Below the pieces are notes generated by a model. It saw nothing but the letters and a program-made list of their open reading frames with translations, was not told the DNA's origin and ran no database searches. Position numbers and translations under genes: made by a program. Positions 34,836 to 43,961 of a DNA stretch of 64,000 nt are shown here, piece by piece. The DNA is from JAPOXR01 sp965221815 (GTDB lineage: Bacteria; Pseudomonadota; Alphaproteobacteria; Rhodobacterales; Rhodobacteraceae). The first letter of the stretch is position 1, and every line of letters begins with the position of its first letter. The stretch spans positions 62,001 through 126,000 of the forward strand of contig OZ244915.1 in assembly GCA_965221815.1 (NCBI GenBank). Direction: 5' to 3'.

Positions 34836-35819
34836 TCAATATTTCTGCATGTCTGGAATGACACCTCTCACACCGCCTCTGGGATCATTCATATCTCCCT
34901 GTCTTCGGGGTATGAGATGTGTATGGCAATGCATCACCGTCTGCCCACTGTCTTCCCCTATATTGTTTCCGACATTGAAACCGTTAACCATGGGGTCGCT
35001 TCGCAGGATGGCGTGCCGACGCAATTCGAGAAGTTGTTGGATCGCATTGCGCTCTGGTTGATACAATGAGAAGAAATCAGAAACGTGGCGCTTTGGCATG
35101 ATCAGCGTGTGCTGCGCAGTTACTGGAAATTCATCAAGTATCGCATAAGCAAGCTCGTTATCAGCGATATATTTTTCTCTGGGAATCTCACAGAATAGGC
35201 ATCCCGGTTTTCGATTCATGTAGCTCTTTCGAATCTCTCTGAAGTCTGTATCGTCTCTGTCTCTCTTCATTGCATTGCAAGTGTAACAAAGGGCCTGAAG
35301 ATTCGACTCGTCATCCGAACCTCCTTTGTTGCGCGGGACAATATGGTCAACTTGCAAGGCCTTGTAATCGTTTGACACACCGCAAAGCTCGCACCTTAAC
35401 CTGGCTCTGGAAAGAACCCGATATCGGACTGATCCCGATATGTATCCGGTCGCGTGCTGACCCCACGGGTCCTGACGCCTCTCCAGGAAGTCTTCAATCT
35501 TGTGCTCACAAAGATGAATGAGTTGGGACTTTTCATTGTCGTTGAGATCTTCGTAGCCAATTAACGAGAAACGGTTCTTGTCGCGCTTGGTAATGCGATT
35601 GCGCTCGTTGCTGAGAACCCGGCCAACCATGTTCTTGGCAACCCTTTCGTAGTAGTCAAATTGAGATCTGTCGTTACCAAGCAGCGCTTTTGCGATTTCA
35701 GCACTTGATGCAGATCCTCCTCGACAAATGAGTTCTATCAACATGACGGGTTGATAGATGTGTGACATCCTCATCCTGTTCAGGATAAAGTCTGACAATC
35801 GATCAAACGAATGACTCAT
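34836..35819 (-). CDS. HNH nuclease - HIT domain fusion protein
   Basis: A 327-residue three-part protein. Residues 1-120 are helical and resemble a DNA-binding or winged-helix region. Residues 130-190 form an HNH nuclease with a zinc knuckle: C143-x2-C146, QVDHIVPRNKGG (His 159), SNLQALC (Asn 173), and C178-x2-C181. Residues 205-327 form a HIT domain with CLFCEI, HTLIMPKRH and the histidine triad HCHTHLIPRR at 297-301. Both catalytic sets look intact. HIT proteins hydrolyse or transfer nucleoside phosphates, so a nuclease joined to a nucleotide hydrolase is notable. The position next to tRNA-Arg and a mobile-type gene suggests an accessory, possibly defence, function (inference). Confidence 0.88.
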   Translation of the reverse strand: MSHSFDRLSDFILNRMRMSHIYQPVMLIELICRGGSASSAEIAKALLGNDRSQFDYYERVAKNMVGRVLSNERNRITKRDKNRFSLIGYEDLNDNEKSQLIHLCEHKIEDFLERRQDPWGQHATGYISGSVRYRVLSRARLRCELCGVSNDYKALQVDHIVPRNKGGSDDESNLQALCYTCNAMKRDRDDTDFREIRKSYMNRKPGCLFCEIPREKYIADNELAYAILDEFPVTAQHTLIMPKRHVSDFFSLYQPERNAIQQLLELRRHAILRSDPMVNGFNVGNNIGEDSGQTVMHCHTHLIPRRQGDMNDPRGGVRGVIPDMQKY

Positions 35820-36268
35820 TTTTTACCTGTCCAATGGGACAGGGATTCACTGTGAACAACGACTCGACATCTGATCAGACGAGGTGCCCCCTTGACTGAA
35901 ATTTTGATTGGCATGCTGCTGCCTTATTCTCGGTTCTTTCTGAATGTTGCTCAAAAATTGAGCAGAACGGTTTTTCCTTTTCTCTGAAGTCTTGGACGTG
36001 GTGAGTCCAATCGACTGAGGGGTTTGTCACGATTTCGCCTTTAATGGGACTTGGTTCAATGTTCACTGGGACCGCTGGCAATGATTTCGGGACCGGCGGT
36101 GACGGCATACTGCGCCCCTGCGGCAGGTTCGGGACATTCCCCTCTATACAATTTACCGGATAATTTCTGAGGTGAATTTCCGTTTCGCAATCGGTATTGC
36201 GAACTGAGTGTCAACGATACGCGCTTGAATACGCGTCATGGGCACAAAAATTGAAGCGAGAGAAAAAT
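35820..36268. other. Gap of about 450 bp without a recognised gene
   Basis: Divergent spacer between the HNH-HIT gene and the alcohol dehydrogenase gene. A small hairpin-forming inverted repeat (CTGTCC-AATG-GGACAG) lies at about 35826-35841, near the HNH-HIT start, and could be an operator. No convincing coding frame. Confidence 0.4.
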
Positions 36269-37345
36269 ATGCGTGCCGCCGTTTGCCGGGAATTTGGACA
36301 ACCCTTGACAATCGAGGAGGTGAGTCTGGCACCACCAGACAATGGTCAGGTGGAAGTGAAGATAGAAGCCTGCGCGATCTGTCATTCCGACATACACCTC
36401 ATGAAAGGTGCATGGGGAGGACCAACGCCTGCAATATTCGGGCACGAGGCGGTGGGTAGAATTGTCCGAATGGGGCAGGATGTTGCGGGGTGGTCCAAGG
36501 GAGATCGCGTTTTGGTGACGTTGCTGAAGTCCTGCGGAAGCTGTCTCAATTGTTCGCATGGACACCCAGCACAGTGCGAGAATGGCAGAGAGGAATCTCC
36601 CAGTCCATTTTCCCTGTCCAAGACGTTGCCCGTCTCACAGGGTCTTTGGACCGGCGCATTTGCCGAGCGCACTGTGGTTGATCAATCCCAAATTGCACAT
36701 GTTCCCGACTCAATCAGCAACGAGGCCGCCTGTCTCTTGTCGTGCGGCGTCATCACCGGCGTCGGTGCGGTGGTCAATACCGCGCGGGTTTATCCCGGTT
36801 CCGCAGTTGCCGTTGTTGGAGCCGGGGGTGTAGGCTTGAATGCAATCCAGGGAGCCAGAATCAGCGGAGCTTCTGTCATTGCTGCTGTCGATATCTCCGC
36901 AAGAAAACTCGAGGATGCCCGCGAGTTCGGTGCAACACACGGGATTCTTGCCGACAGCGAGAAACCACACCGACAGATTCGTCAAGTTACGAATGGTCGC
37001 GGCGTTGATTTCGCACTGGTGACAGTCGGCTCGGTGACTGCCCTTGAAATGGCGACGCGTTTTCTGTGTCACGGCGGAAAACTGATCATTGTCGGAATGC
37101 CATCTGCTGACGAGATATTGCGCCTGAATCCAATGGGGATGGCCTATCTCAGCCAAAGTGTGATTGGTTCCTACATGGGTGATGCGGTCCTGCGCCGAGA
37201 CATTCCCTGGCTGCTGTCTCTTTACGATCAGGGTCGGCTCAAGTTGGACCCGTTGGTCACGGGTCGTTATAAATTGGATGAGATCAATGAAGCTGTGCAA
37301 AACACCATCGAAGGAAAGGCGCGACGCAACGTTATTGTTTTTTGA
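36269..37345 (+). CDS. Zinc-dependent alcohol dehydrogenase (MDR superfamily)
   Basis: A protein of about 358 residues of the class III-like zinc MDR group. Catalytic zinc ligands are in CAICHSDIH and GHEAVG plus a later Cys in LLSCGVITG. The structural zinc loop CGSCLNCSHGHPAQC has four Cys. The NAD site is AVVGAGGVGLNAIQGA, followed by an acidic residue in AAVDIS that favours NAD. The C-terminal half has GSYMGDAVLRRDIPWLL as in S-(hydroxymethyl)mycothiol or glutathione-type dehydrogenases. The substrate is uncertain. The frame extends to 36197, but ATG 36269 gives the canonical MRAAVCREFG start. Confidence 0.92.
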   Translation: MRAAVCREFGQPLTIEEVSLAPPDNGQVEVKIEACAICHSDIHLMKGAWGGPTPAIFGHEAVGRIVRMGQDVAGWSKGDRVLVTLLKSCGSCLNCSHGHPAQCENGREESPSPFSLSKTLPVSQGLWTGAFAERTVVDQSQIAHVPDSISNEAACLLSCGVITGVGAVVNTARVYPGSAVAVVGAGGVGLNAIQGARISGASVIAAVDISARKLEDAREFGATHGILADSEKPHRQIRQVTNGRGVDFALVTVGSVTALEMATRFLCHGGKLIIVGMPSADEILRLNPMGMAYLSQSVIGSYMGDAVLRRDIPWLLSLYDQGRLKLDPLVTGRYKLDEINEAVQNTIEGKARRNVIVF

Positions 37346-37494
37346 TTGACCCAAGCGAGGCGGGACGCACCAAGGGCGGCATTCTATTCCTTACCGGGGA
37401 TCTATGGTAGGGGTGCCCGCGGATCAGATGTGTCTCGCTTGACGTTATCTGTACTCTTCCATTGAGCAGGCCCTCCAAATGTCAGTAGAGGACG

Positions 37495-38736
37495 TTGCGT
37501 TTGCCAGTTTCCCGGGACCATATCGCCAAGCAACGTCTCCCATTGCTTTTTGTGCTGTTGACCATGGTGATCGATTCCATGGGGATCGGGATCATTGTCC
37601 CGGTCATGCCGGACTTGCTGCTCGAGGTTGGAGCCGGCAGTTTGGGGTCAGCGGCTGTTTGGGGTGGCATTCTGGCTTCGGTATTCGCCATCATGCAATT
37701 TCTTTGCAGCCCAACCATCGGCAATATTTCAGACCGGTTTGGTCGCCGTCCGGTGTTGCTGATCTCACTCCTTGTAATGGGAGTGGATTATCTCATCATG
37801 GGGTTTGCTCATGCGATCTGGTTGCTGTTTCTGTGCCGGGTGATCGGCGGAATTACGGCTTCGACGCCCGCAACAGTCGCCGCTTACATTGCCGATATTA
37901 CAGAACCGGAAAAACGTGCACAGAGATTTGGATTGGTGGGTGCTGCGTTCGGTATTGGATTCATCATTGGGCCATTACTTGGTGCTGTCTTCGCTGAATT
38001 CGGCACGCGGGCCCCATTCTTCGCTGCCGCAGGCTTGTCCTTTGCCAACCTGGCTCTGGGTTATTTTGTTCTCCCTGAAACAGTCACCGACCAGATTCGC
38101 CGGCCATTCGACTGGGCACGGGCCAACCCGCTTGGTGGCTTGCTGCAAATTGGCAGCCTTCCCGGTCTCAGAGTTCTCCTGACGGTATTGCTGTTCGCGC
38201 AAATCGCGATCAATGTCTATCCGGCGGTCTGGGCCTATTATGGTGCTGAGCGGTTTGGCTGGGAACCGCGGATGATCGGCTTGACGCTGGCGGCTTACGG
38301 CGTCGCTTTTGCGATCACACAAGGCTGGGTCATTCGAATTTTCCTCAATCGGATCGGGGAGGAGCGTACACTGCTCCTGGGCCTGTTCTTTGAGGTTGTT
38401 GCTCTCGTTGGATATGGATTTATTGATCAGATCTGGATGCTCTGGGCGCTCATTCCGGTGAGTGCCATGGGGGGTATCGCGACACCAGCTTTACAGGGGA
38501 TTATGTCGCGCACCGCGCTTGCGAATCAACAAGGCGAGTTGCAGGGCGTTGTGTCCAGCATCAATTCCCTTGCTTACGTCATCTCGCCATTGGTGATGAC
38601 GGCAATTTTTTATGAGTTCGTCAAACCCAATTCCATCGTTTACGCACCTGGCGCACCGTTCCTTTTCTCGGCAGTCATCCTTGTCATCTCGCTATTCTTG
38701 TTGACCGGTACGGCCCGGCAAGGTCGCACCGGATAA
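37495..38736 (+). CDS. MFS transporter, TCR/Tet-like drug:H+ antiporter family
   Basis: A 413-residue inner-membrane protein with 12 hydrophobic segments. TM1 contains VIDSMGIGIIVPVMPDLL, the A motif between TM2 and TM3 is GNISDRFGRRPVLL, and the antiporter-type segment GFIIGPLLGAVFAEFG follows in TM5. These match the TetA-like group, which exports tetracycline-type or other small molecules; the real substrate is unknown. The start is TTG 37495 with GAGGACG just upstream. It converges with the EamA transporter gene, the two stops being only three bases apart. Confidence 0.9.
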   Translation: MRLPVSRDHIAKQRLPLLFVLLTMVIDSMGIGIIVPVMPDLLLEVGAGSLGSAAVWGGILASVFAIMQFLCSPTIGNISDRFGRRPVLLISLLVMGVDYLIMGFAHAIWLLFLCRVIGGITASTPATVAAYIADITEPEKRAQRFGLVGAAFGIGFIIGPLLGAVFAEFGTRAPFFAAAGLSFANLALGYFVLPETVTDQIRRPFDWARANPLGGLLQIGSLPGLRVLLTVLLFAQIAINVYPAVWAYYGAERFGWEPRMIGLTLAAYGVAFAITQGWVIRIFLNRIGEERTLLLGLFFEVVALVGYGFIDQIWMLWALIPVSAMGGIATPALQGIMSRTALANQQGELQGVVSSINSLAYVISPLVMTAIFYEFVKPNSIVYAPGAPFLFSAVILVISLFLLTGTARQGRTG

Positions 38737-38739
38737 CCT

Positions 38740-39681
38740 CTATGTCGATTGGGCGGTGCGCGATCTCAGGATGATGACGACTCCCGACAAGACAATGGTT
38801 GCCATCCCGATCACAGCGAGCATGTCCGGCACATGTCGCCAGAAGATCCAGCCCCAAATGCCCGCGAAAAGCAGGAAACTGTATTCGAAAACGCCAAGAT
38901 AGGTCGGGTCAGCAATTTGGTAGCCTCGGATCAGTCCCGCCACCGCGATCAGTGATCCGAAAGACTGAACCGCTGTCCAAAGCAGGAAACTCCCGGTTAT
39001 TGGCCGCCAGCCTCTGGTAAAGAAGGGAATGGCTTCCTGGAGATCCGTCGGCGCGGGCCAAAGAGTCAGGATAACCGTTCCGATCAATCCGACCACGCCA
39101 AGTGCAATATAGAATCCAAGCAGCACCAGAAACGTGTCTTCATTTGCGCAGTGGTGTCGTGTGATCAGTTGGCCTGCGCCATAGAAGATTGCAGCCAGCA
39201 TTGGGAGCACGGCCGCAAGTTGCAGATCTGTCACATCAGGCCTCAGGACCAGCAACACGCCGATAAAGCCGGTAAGCACCGCAGTGATCCGCCAGATGCC
39301 GATGCGCACTCCAAAGAAGATCGCCGACAGCAACAACACAAAAATCGGTGCGGAAAACAAACCTGCACCCGCTTCGGCAACAGGAATCAAGGCAAGCGCT
39401 CCAAAATAGAGAAGGATGGCGGCTGCGAGCAGTATTGAGCGAATCAGCAGCATGACCGGACGCAGTGGAATTAACGAGCGACCACGTGCCAGCACCAGCA
39501 AAATGATGAATGGGATTCCCATCAGTGAGCGAACTGCATGGAATTGCCATAGGCTTGCTTCCGCGGCGATCAGAGGAATCAGGTTATCAATCAGGCCAAG
39601 AACGGACACCGAAGACACAATCAACAAGCCGCCTTGAAGCGTACGCGGTCTATCCAGAACGGGCAGGGATTTCCTCATCAA
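38740..39681 (-). CDS. EamA/DMT superfamily transporter
   Basis: A 313-residue protein with ten hydrophobic helices arranged as two EamA repeats (for example WQFHAVRSLMGIPFIILLVLA in the first half and YLGVFEYSFLLFAGIWGWIFW in the second). The family exports or imports metabolites such as amino acids; RhaT/YdcZ-type assignment is not possible. It starts with two Met codons at 39681. The stop almost touches the MFS gene, so the two genes may share a bidirectional terminator, although no clear hairpin is visible. Confidence 0.88.
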   Translation of the reverse strand: MMRKSLPVLDRPRTLQGGLLIVSSVSVLGLIDNLIPLIAAEASLWQFHAVRSLMGIPFIILLVLARGRSLIPLRPVMLLIRSILLAAAILLYFGALALIPVAEAGAGLFSAPIFVLLLSAIFFGVRIGIWRITAVLTGFIGVLLVLRPDVTDLQLAAVLPMLAAIFYGAGQLITRHHCANEDTFLVLLGFYIALGVVGLIGTVILTLWPAPTDLQEAIPFFTRGWRPITGSFLLWTAVQSFGSLIAVAGLIRGYQIADPTYLGVFEYSFLLFAGIWGWIFWRHVPDMLAVIGMATIVLSGVVIILRSRTAQST

Positions 39682-39974
39682 TTCACCCGGAGGGTCATCG
39701 ACCGGAGACAGTATGTCCGGCAGGTGTCCCTTGTCTCACTGATCATGCATGACACTCCTGAAAACAAACCGGTGTGAAAGGATGCACATCCTGCTATGCC
39801 CCTGATTGAATGCAGTCAATTGCCGTGAGATTCTATTCACCTGATCAATATCAATCGGATCACGAAATGATCCGCGGGGTTAAGTTCACTGAAAGCATCA
39901 GGCAACATCAAGGTGCAACCTGTTTATTGTTGTCATCGGCGTTAAGGCATATTCCTGCAGTGATGCGATAAGCA

Positions 39975-40457
39975 ATGGAGACAGAAGTGGCAGAGAGTCA
40001 GCTTGTAACTGAGAGAAGGGCATTGAGACGATTTGACGGTGATTTTGCCTGGGACGGGGTAGAGACTCTGGTTTACAAGGAGGAGGGTGAAGCCCCATTT
40101 TCCAAAATCACACGTCAATTATTGCATAGCGACAGCGGGTTGGATTGTGAATTGCGCTTCTTTGACATCGAAGCTGGTGGGCATTCGACCTTGGAGCGCC
40201 ATCAACATGTGCACGCTGTCATGATTCTTCATGGGGAAGGTGAATGTCTTGTCGGTGATGAGGTTTACCAGATTTCACCTAATGATCTTGTGACGGTTCC
40301 CGCGATGGAATGGCATCAATTCAAAGCGAATGCGGGCACAGGCCTCGGTTTTCTTTGCATGGTCAACAGGGAACGCGACAGACCGCAACTTCCCAGCGAG
40401 TCGGAATTGGCCCAACTTCGGAAATATGCGCAGGTTGCATCATTTCTGGACAGCTGA
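39975..40457 (+). CDS. Cupin domain protein
   Basis: A 160-residue single-domain cupin. Motif 1 reads GGHSTLERHQHVHAVMILHGEGE, with two or three His and a Glu available as metal ligands, and motif 2 reads PNDLVTVPAMEWHQFKA, with the last His ligand. The strands between (CLVGDEVYQIS) fit the barrel. It may be a sugar isomerase, dioxygenase or regulatory cupin; there is no indication of substrate. It stands alone between oppositely oriented genes. Confidence 0.85.
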   Translation: METEVAESQLVTERRALRRFDGDFAWDGVETLVYKEEGEAPFSKITRQLLHSDSGLDCELRFFDIEAGGHSTLERHQHVHAVMILHGEGECLVGDEVYQISPNDLVTVPAMEWHQFKANAGTGLGFLCMVNRERDRPQLPSESELAQLRKYAQVASFLDS

Positions 40458-40867
40458 CTGCTGCTGCGATCTTTCAGCACGCCGGACAGTTGTCGTGACT
40501 GACCATTCTATCCCGGAATCTTTCTGCCCCGAATCGCCCGGGATCCCGCCGATGAGATTTTCGAAGATAAACCTGATGGCGTGATCAGTCGTAGCACGGC
40601 TCATCGCTCTGCCGAGTCTGGGATCAGAGGAGGTGGTACAAGTCCATCAAGAGGTTGCCCCTCGTCAACTTCGTGAGAATCCGTCTTAAGGCGTGCGCCT
40701 GTGAGATTCGTACGTCACCGTCCATGAGTTATTGTGTGAACAGATTGATGACGCGGGCACGATCGGGGTCTTTAATGACCTCGAGCCCATGGGCGCATCT
40801 CTGGCCGTCACCCGATTTTGGGCATAACCTGCCAAGTTAACTCGAAATGCCTCCACGAATCCCGGCA
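40458..40867. other. Gap of about 410 bp without a recognised gene
   Basis: Lies between the cupin gene and the 3' end of the SAF-domain oxidoreductase gene. A 61-codon minus-strand frame (40686-40871) overlaps the latter's stop but has no recognised motif. Confidence 0.35.
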
Positions 40868-42190
40868 TCATGTGTCGCCTGAAAGCATTTCATCCTGGAG
40901 TTTGCGGATCCGAACGATCGTGGAATTTTCGACCGGGCGGGTATTGTCATAAGTTATCAGACTGCCTTTCGGGATTGCCTGGGTCACGACCGCCTTTGAG
41001 AGCAGCCCGACGGGTATGGCGGAGGCCGCCCGCGCCTCGCCGGCTTCCATGGTCCAGGCACGATAGTCATACTCGCCAATTTCACCCAATTGTTCACCGA
41101 CAGCGAGGTCTTTCTTGGCCAGGGCACAAACTTCAGCGATGGGTGAGTCCAGAGGAACCATGTCGGCCGTGCCATACAAGACTGCCTTGGCGCAGGTGAG
41201 TGGGACCTCCAATGAGGTCAGATGGTAAGGGCGGGTGAAGCAAAAATAGGGCCCATCACCCATCTTGAGATCTCTCATACGCTCCAGGATTCGAGGATGC
41301 TCCGATTCCACAATGACAAAGACGCCGGGAGCGACACCTTTGCCCACCGAATAGTCAACACGCCCAATGTCCGAGAGTACGCCACCGTCTTTCGTCGGAA
41401 CGAGCCGGCTGGCCAATTCCTTCGGACCAGCTGCCGGGCCGTGCATGCCAGGAATGTCGGGAACCAGTCCCGTCGCATTGGCGATGGCTGCCATTTCCAC
41501 CATGGTTTTTGAACCGTCGACAAATTCGGTCAACATCCGTGGATTCATGTTCCGACGACAGGCTTCTTCTTCGTATTCGTGTGGCACTGCATCGTGTCTG
41601 AGCGGATTATTCTTGCCTTTGCCGGCACAGACAATCTTGTGTCCCATCGCCGCTGCAAATTCGATCAATTCCATACATGCTGATGGCTCATCACCTGCGC
41701 CGAGCGTATAGACGACATTAAGCTTATCCGCCTGTCGTTTGAGATACGCACCGACTGTCGTGTCGGCTTCGACATTCATCATCACCAGATGTTTGCCCTC
41801 ACGCATCGCTTTCAGACCATACTCGGCACCAATCCCCGGCAAGCCGGTGGCTTCAACAACGACATCAATCAAGCCACTTTCCAAAAGCGTGTTCGCATCC
41901 TCGACGAGAGCCGTCTTGCCTGTTTCGATGGCAGCGTTGAGCCGATCTGTCGACGTGACAAATTGCGATCCTTCGGTCTCGCCTGTGGCAAGCTCAACAG
42001 CTTTGCGTGCTTTGTCGGAACGAAGATTGGCGATCGCGGCGACTTCGATACCGTCCATCATCCAGGTGCGCGTGACAATATCTGTCCCCATTTCACCGCA
42101 ACCAATCAGTCCGATACGTATCGGTTTTCCACTCTTGGCACGCTCTGCCAACGCAGTTGCGAGTCCAGTGAGGGACACATTTGAAGCCAC
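40868..42190 (-). CDS. NAD(P)-dependent oxidoreductase with homoserine dehydrogenase-like fold and C-terminal SAF domain
   Basis: A protein of about 440 residues. The N-terminal Rossmann domain has IRIGLIGCGEMGTDIV, then GLIDVVVEATGLPGIGAEYGLKAM and GKHLVMMNVEADTTVG. A central region has YTLGAGDEPSACMELIEFA. The C-terminal part (AASAIPVGLLSKAVVTQAIPKGSLITYDN) is a SAF-like domain as in AFP/FlgA/NeuB. Database names for this group include FlgA-like and homoserine dehydrogenase-like; relatives act on branched sugar acids. The start is decided by AAGGAG 8 bases before GTG 42190, which is better than the longer ATG frame from 42229. Confidence 0.85.
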   Translation of the reverse strand: MASNVSLTGLATALAERAKSGKPIRIGLIGCGEMGTDIVTRTWMMDGIEVAAIANLRSDKARKAVELATGETEGSQFVTSTDRLNAAIETGKTALVEDANTLLESGLIDVVVEATGLPGIGAEYGLKAMREGKHLVMMNVEADTTVGAYLKRQADKLNVVYTLGAGDEPSACMELIEFAAAMGHKIVCAGKGKNNPLRHDAVPHEYEEEACRRNMNPRMLTEFVDGSKTMVEMAAIANATGLVPDIPGMHGPAAGPKELASRLVPTKDGGVLSDIGRVDYSVGKGVAPGVFVIVESEHPRILERMRDLKMGDGPYFCFTRPYHLTSLEVPLTCAKAVLYGTADMVPLDSPIAEVCALAKKDLAVGEQLGEIGEYDYRAWTMEAGEARAASAIPVGLLSKAVVTQAIPKGSLITYDNTRPVENSTIVRIRKLQDEMLSGDT

Positions 42191-42794
42191 GTCATTCTCC
42201 TTTTTCAAGTGCGTCCATATTCGACGCATGGTCTCCGCCCATCTCTGAAAGCCATAAATTCGCGATCATTGAAAGGAATAACAGCGATTGTGACTCCCAG
42301 CGGAATATTCCAGATGCTACGGCAAAAATGATGCCAGATTTATGACAGGTTGAAAAGAGGGAGATTGGTTTGAGACGATGGTGACGCGGTGGGGTCAGAT
42401 TGGATTGGCGGGCGCGTCTTTGCGTTCACCCGATAATGCGGGCGCGGGAGCTTACAACTTTTGCCGGTGGTTTATGCAAGGGTTGATATCTCAGTGACCG
42501 ACATCTCTATCAGGATGAATTTGCGGATCTGTTCGTGCAATAGAGAAAGCTTACGGATGATAGACTTTCCGATCCCATTGAACATTGTGAGCGCGGAGTC
42601 AGTGATCTGCTCGAACAGGGTTCGGGCAACTTGCGGACGTGAGCGAATTCAGGGGGGGGGGGCACACCCTGAGTGCCGCCTTGCCAAAAGTGCTCAAACC
42701 GCTGACAGTCTTTCTGTGCAAAATGACTGCTGCAGGCGCGATTGTGTCGTGCGAGAACAACGGAGCTTCTTCACGCAACGATCAGGATTCTCAC
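42191..42794. other. Gap of about 600 bp containing an 11-G run
   Basis: No gene recognised. Bases 42652-42662 are a run of 11 G followed by a small inverted repeat (GGCAC, ACCCTGA, GTGCC). Unlike the other G-runs, no TTGACA-like hexamer or secreted-protein gene is linked to it. The DNA adjoins the decayed distal end of hipA. Confidence 0.4.
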
Positions 42795-42955
42795 CTTGGC
42801 AGACGCAAAAATGTCCCTGCCCGAGCCCGCTCACTCGTCTCATGCAGGTCATGACGCGGTTGACTTGAAATCTGACGAATGACATCGGCGATGTCCGTGT
42901 AGAAAACACCTTCGTCGTCTTGCCAGTTCCGTGCGGTGCGGGTGGAGATATAGGT
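42795..42955 (-). pseudogene. hipA: hipA pseudogene, distal fragment
   Basis: The minus-strand frame reads TYISTRTARNW, then DDEGVFYTDIADVIRQIS, the part of HipA that follows the RIPYI motif. It continues directly from the proximal fragment at 44884-45589 if the intervening element and one target duplication are removed. Recognisable homology stops after about 45 residues, so the kinase core is lost and the gene cannot be functional. Confidence 0.75.
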
Positions 42956-43100
42956 GTAGCGACCTGCAATCATCCGGGCTTGAACCTGCAATCATCGGTT
43001 GATTTGAAACCACAATCGTTGCAACTGTCCGGTGTTTCAAACCACAATCGTTGCAACTGTCCGGTGTTTCAAACCACAATCGTTGCAACTGGCGGCTTCA
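42956..43100 (+). repeat. Left inverted repeat and subterminal repeats of the element
   Basis: Begins GTAGCGACCTGCAATCATC. The motif ACCTGCAATCATC occurs twice and the block AAACCACAATCGTTGCAACTG three times, the latter as a 32-bp tandem array at 43003-43091. These are probable transposase binding sites. The region ends with GGCGGCTTCAGGGTC, matched at the other end. Confidence 0.75.
43003..43091 (+). repeat. Tandem repeat, 32-bp unit, nearly three copies
   Basis: Copies begin at 43003, 43035 and 43067. The conserved core is CACAATCGTTGCAACTG. The first two copies are full length and the third is truncated after 25 bases. Only one copy exists at the other end of the element, so the expansion is local. 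There are no spacers, so this is not a CRISPR array. Confidence 0.85.
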
Positions 43101-43205
43101 GGGTCAGGATTCCGTTCGGGTCCCGTGACTGTCCGGGTCAGATCGGCAGGCCGCCACCCCCAATCACGGCCATCGCCAGGATCAGCCGGGTGTCCCGCTG
43201 GCCTA

Positions 43206-43700
43206 TCAATGTATCAGACTTGACTCGTTTTCAGTTGTGTTCATGTTTCTGTTGTTCCAGGCATGGATGGCGAAGACGCTGTTGGTGAGGATTCGGATTC
43301 CTTGCCACAGTTTTTCTGTCCCGGGCAGTGGCTGACGCTTTGCGGGATGGAACCCGGCCAGACCCCCGGTCAGGACCACGAACCGTTCGATTGTCATCGT
43401 CCGGGCCTCTGCCGGGGGTGCCCGGGCCTTGAGGATGCCCCGTTCGGCCGCGCGGACACCGCGCACCGTGATCTCGTCCTTGCCGACGAAGCGGCCCGCG
43501 GGCTCATCGCCCCGCGTGCGCGCGAGATGGGTGAGATCCCAGACCCGGAAGGCGGTGATGGCGTGATCGGCGAAGCATTTGCGCAGATCGTCGGCGGTAT
43601 CGAGATGGCGGTCTTCGATCCGCGTGCCCTGTTTGAGGGCATGGAAGAAGCGTTCGATGCGCCAGCGCAGTTCGTACCACCGCAGCACGGTGGTTGCCGT
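43206..43700 (-). pseudogene. IS4-family transposase, C-terminal fragment
   Basis: The minus-strand frame contains VLRWYELRWRIERFFHALK, the signature YR/E region of IS4-type DDE transposases, then IEDRHLDTADDLRKCF and the C-terminal GGLAGFHPAKRQPLPGTEKLWQG. About the first two thirds, including the DD part of the catalytic triad, are missing; coding similarity begins near 43700. The end is related to the transposase tail at 63681. It lies inside the element interrupting hipA. Confidence 0.85.
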
Positions 43701-43894
43701 CTCCAGGTTCGTCTCCCTCTCTCCGCGGAGAGAGGGGCAGCTTCCGCCACTCCCCAGGATTCTCACCCTGATTGTCGTAAATTCTCAGCTTGATTGACGC
43801 GCCGCAGTCATCTGTCATCGGCGTCCACGCAACCGGCTTCAGTCCTACGGCAGATCACCGGGCGGGCCTGACCCCAGGTGACCCCATCTCCCCC

Positions 43895-43936
43895 TTGACA
43901 CACTCCTGAGGGGGGGGGGGGGGTAAAGCCTATCTG
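43895..43936 (+). promoter_or_regulatory. Poly-G tract between putative -35 and -10 (copy 2)
   Basis: TTGACA (43895-43900), CACTCCTGA, 14 G (43910-43923), then TAAAGCCTATCTG. If TAAAGC is the -10, the spacer is 23 bases and shortening of the G-run would be needed for an optimal 17. The run ends 38 bases before ATG 43962, exactly as in copy 1. CCCCTT and GAGGGG on either side of the hexamer could also form a hairpin. Confidence 0.6.
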
Positions 43937-43961
43937 GATTCACACAGACCGGAGAGGCAAC

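Noticed and set aside
42639..42854. Plus-strand frame of 71 codons running through the 11-G tract, as a phase-variable coding gene
   Set aside because: Part of it lies antisense to the decayed hipA end, there is no ribosome binding site, and the translation matches nothing known.
42849..43088. A 79-codon minus-strand frame composed largely of the 32-bp repeats
   Set aside because: It is the translation of the repeat array plus the hipA tail, not an independent protein.
43003..43091. Regularly spaced 32-bp repeats as a possible CRISPR array
   Set aside because: The repeats abut with no unique spacers, there are fewer than three full units, and no cas gene is nearby; they are subterminal repeats of an insertion element.
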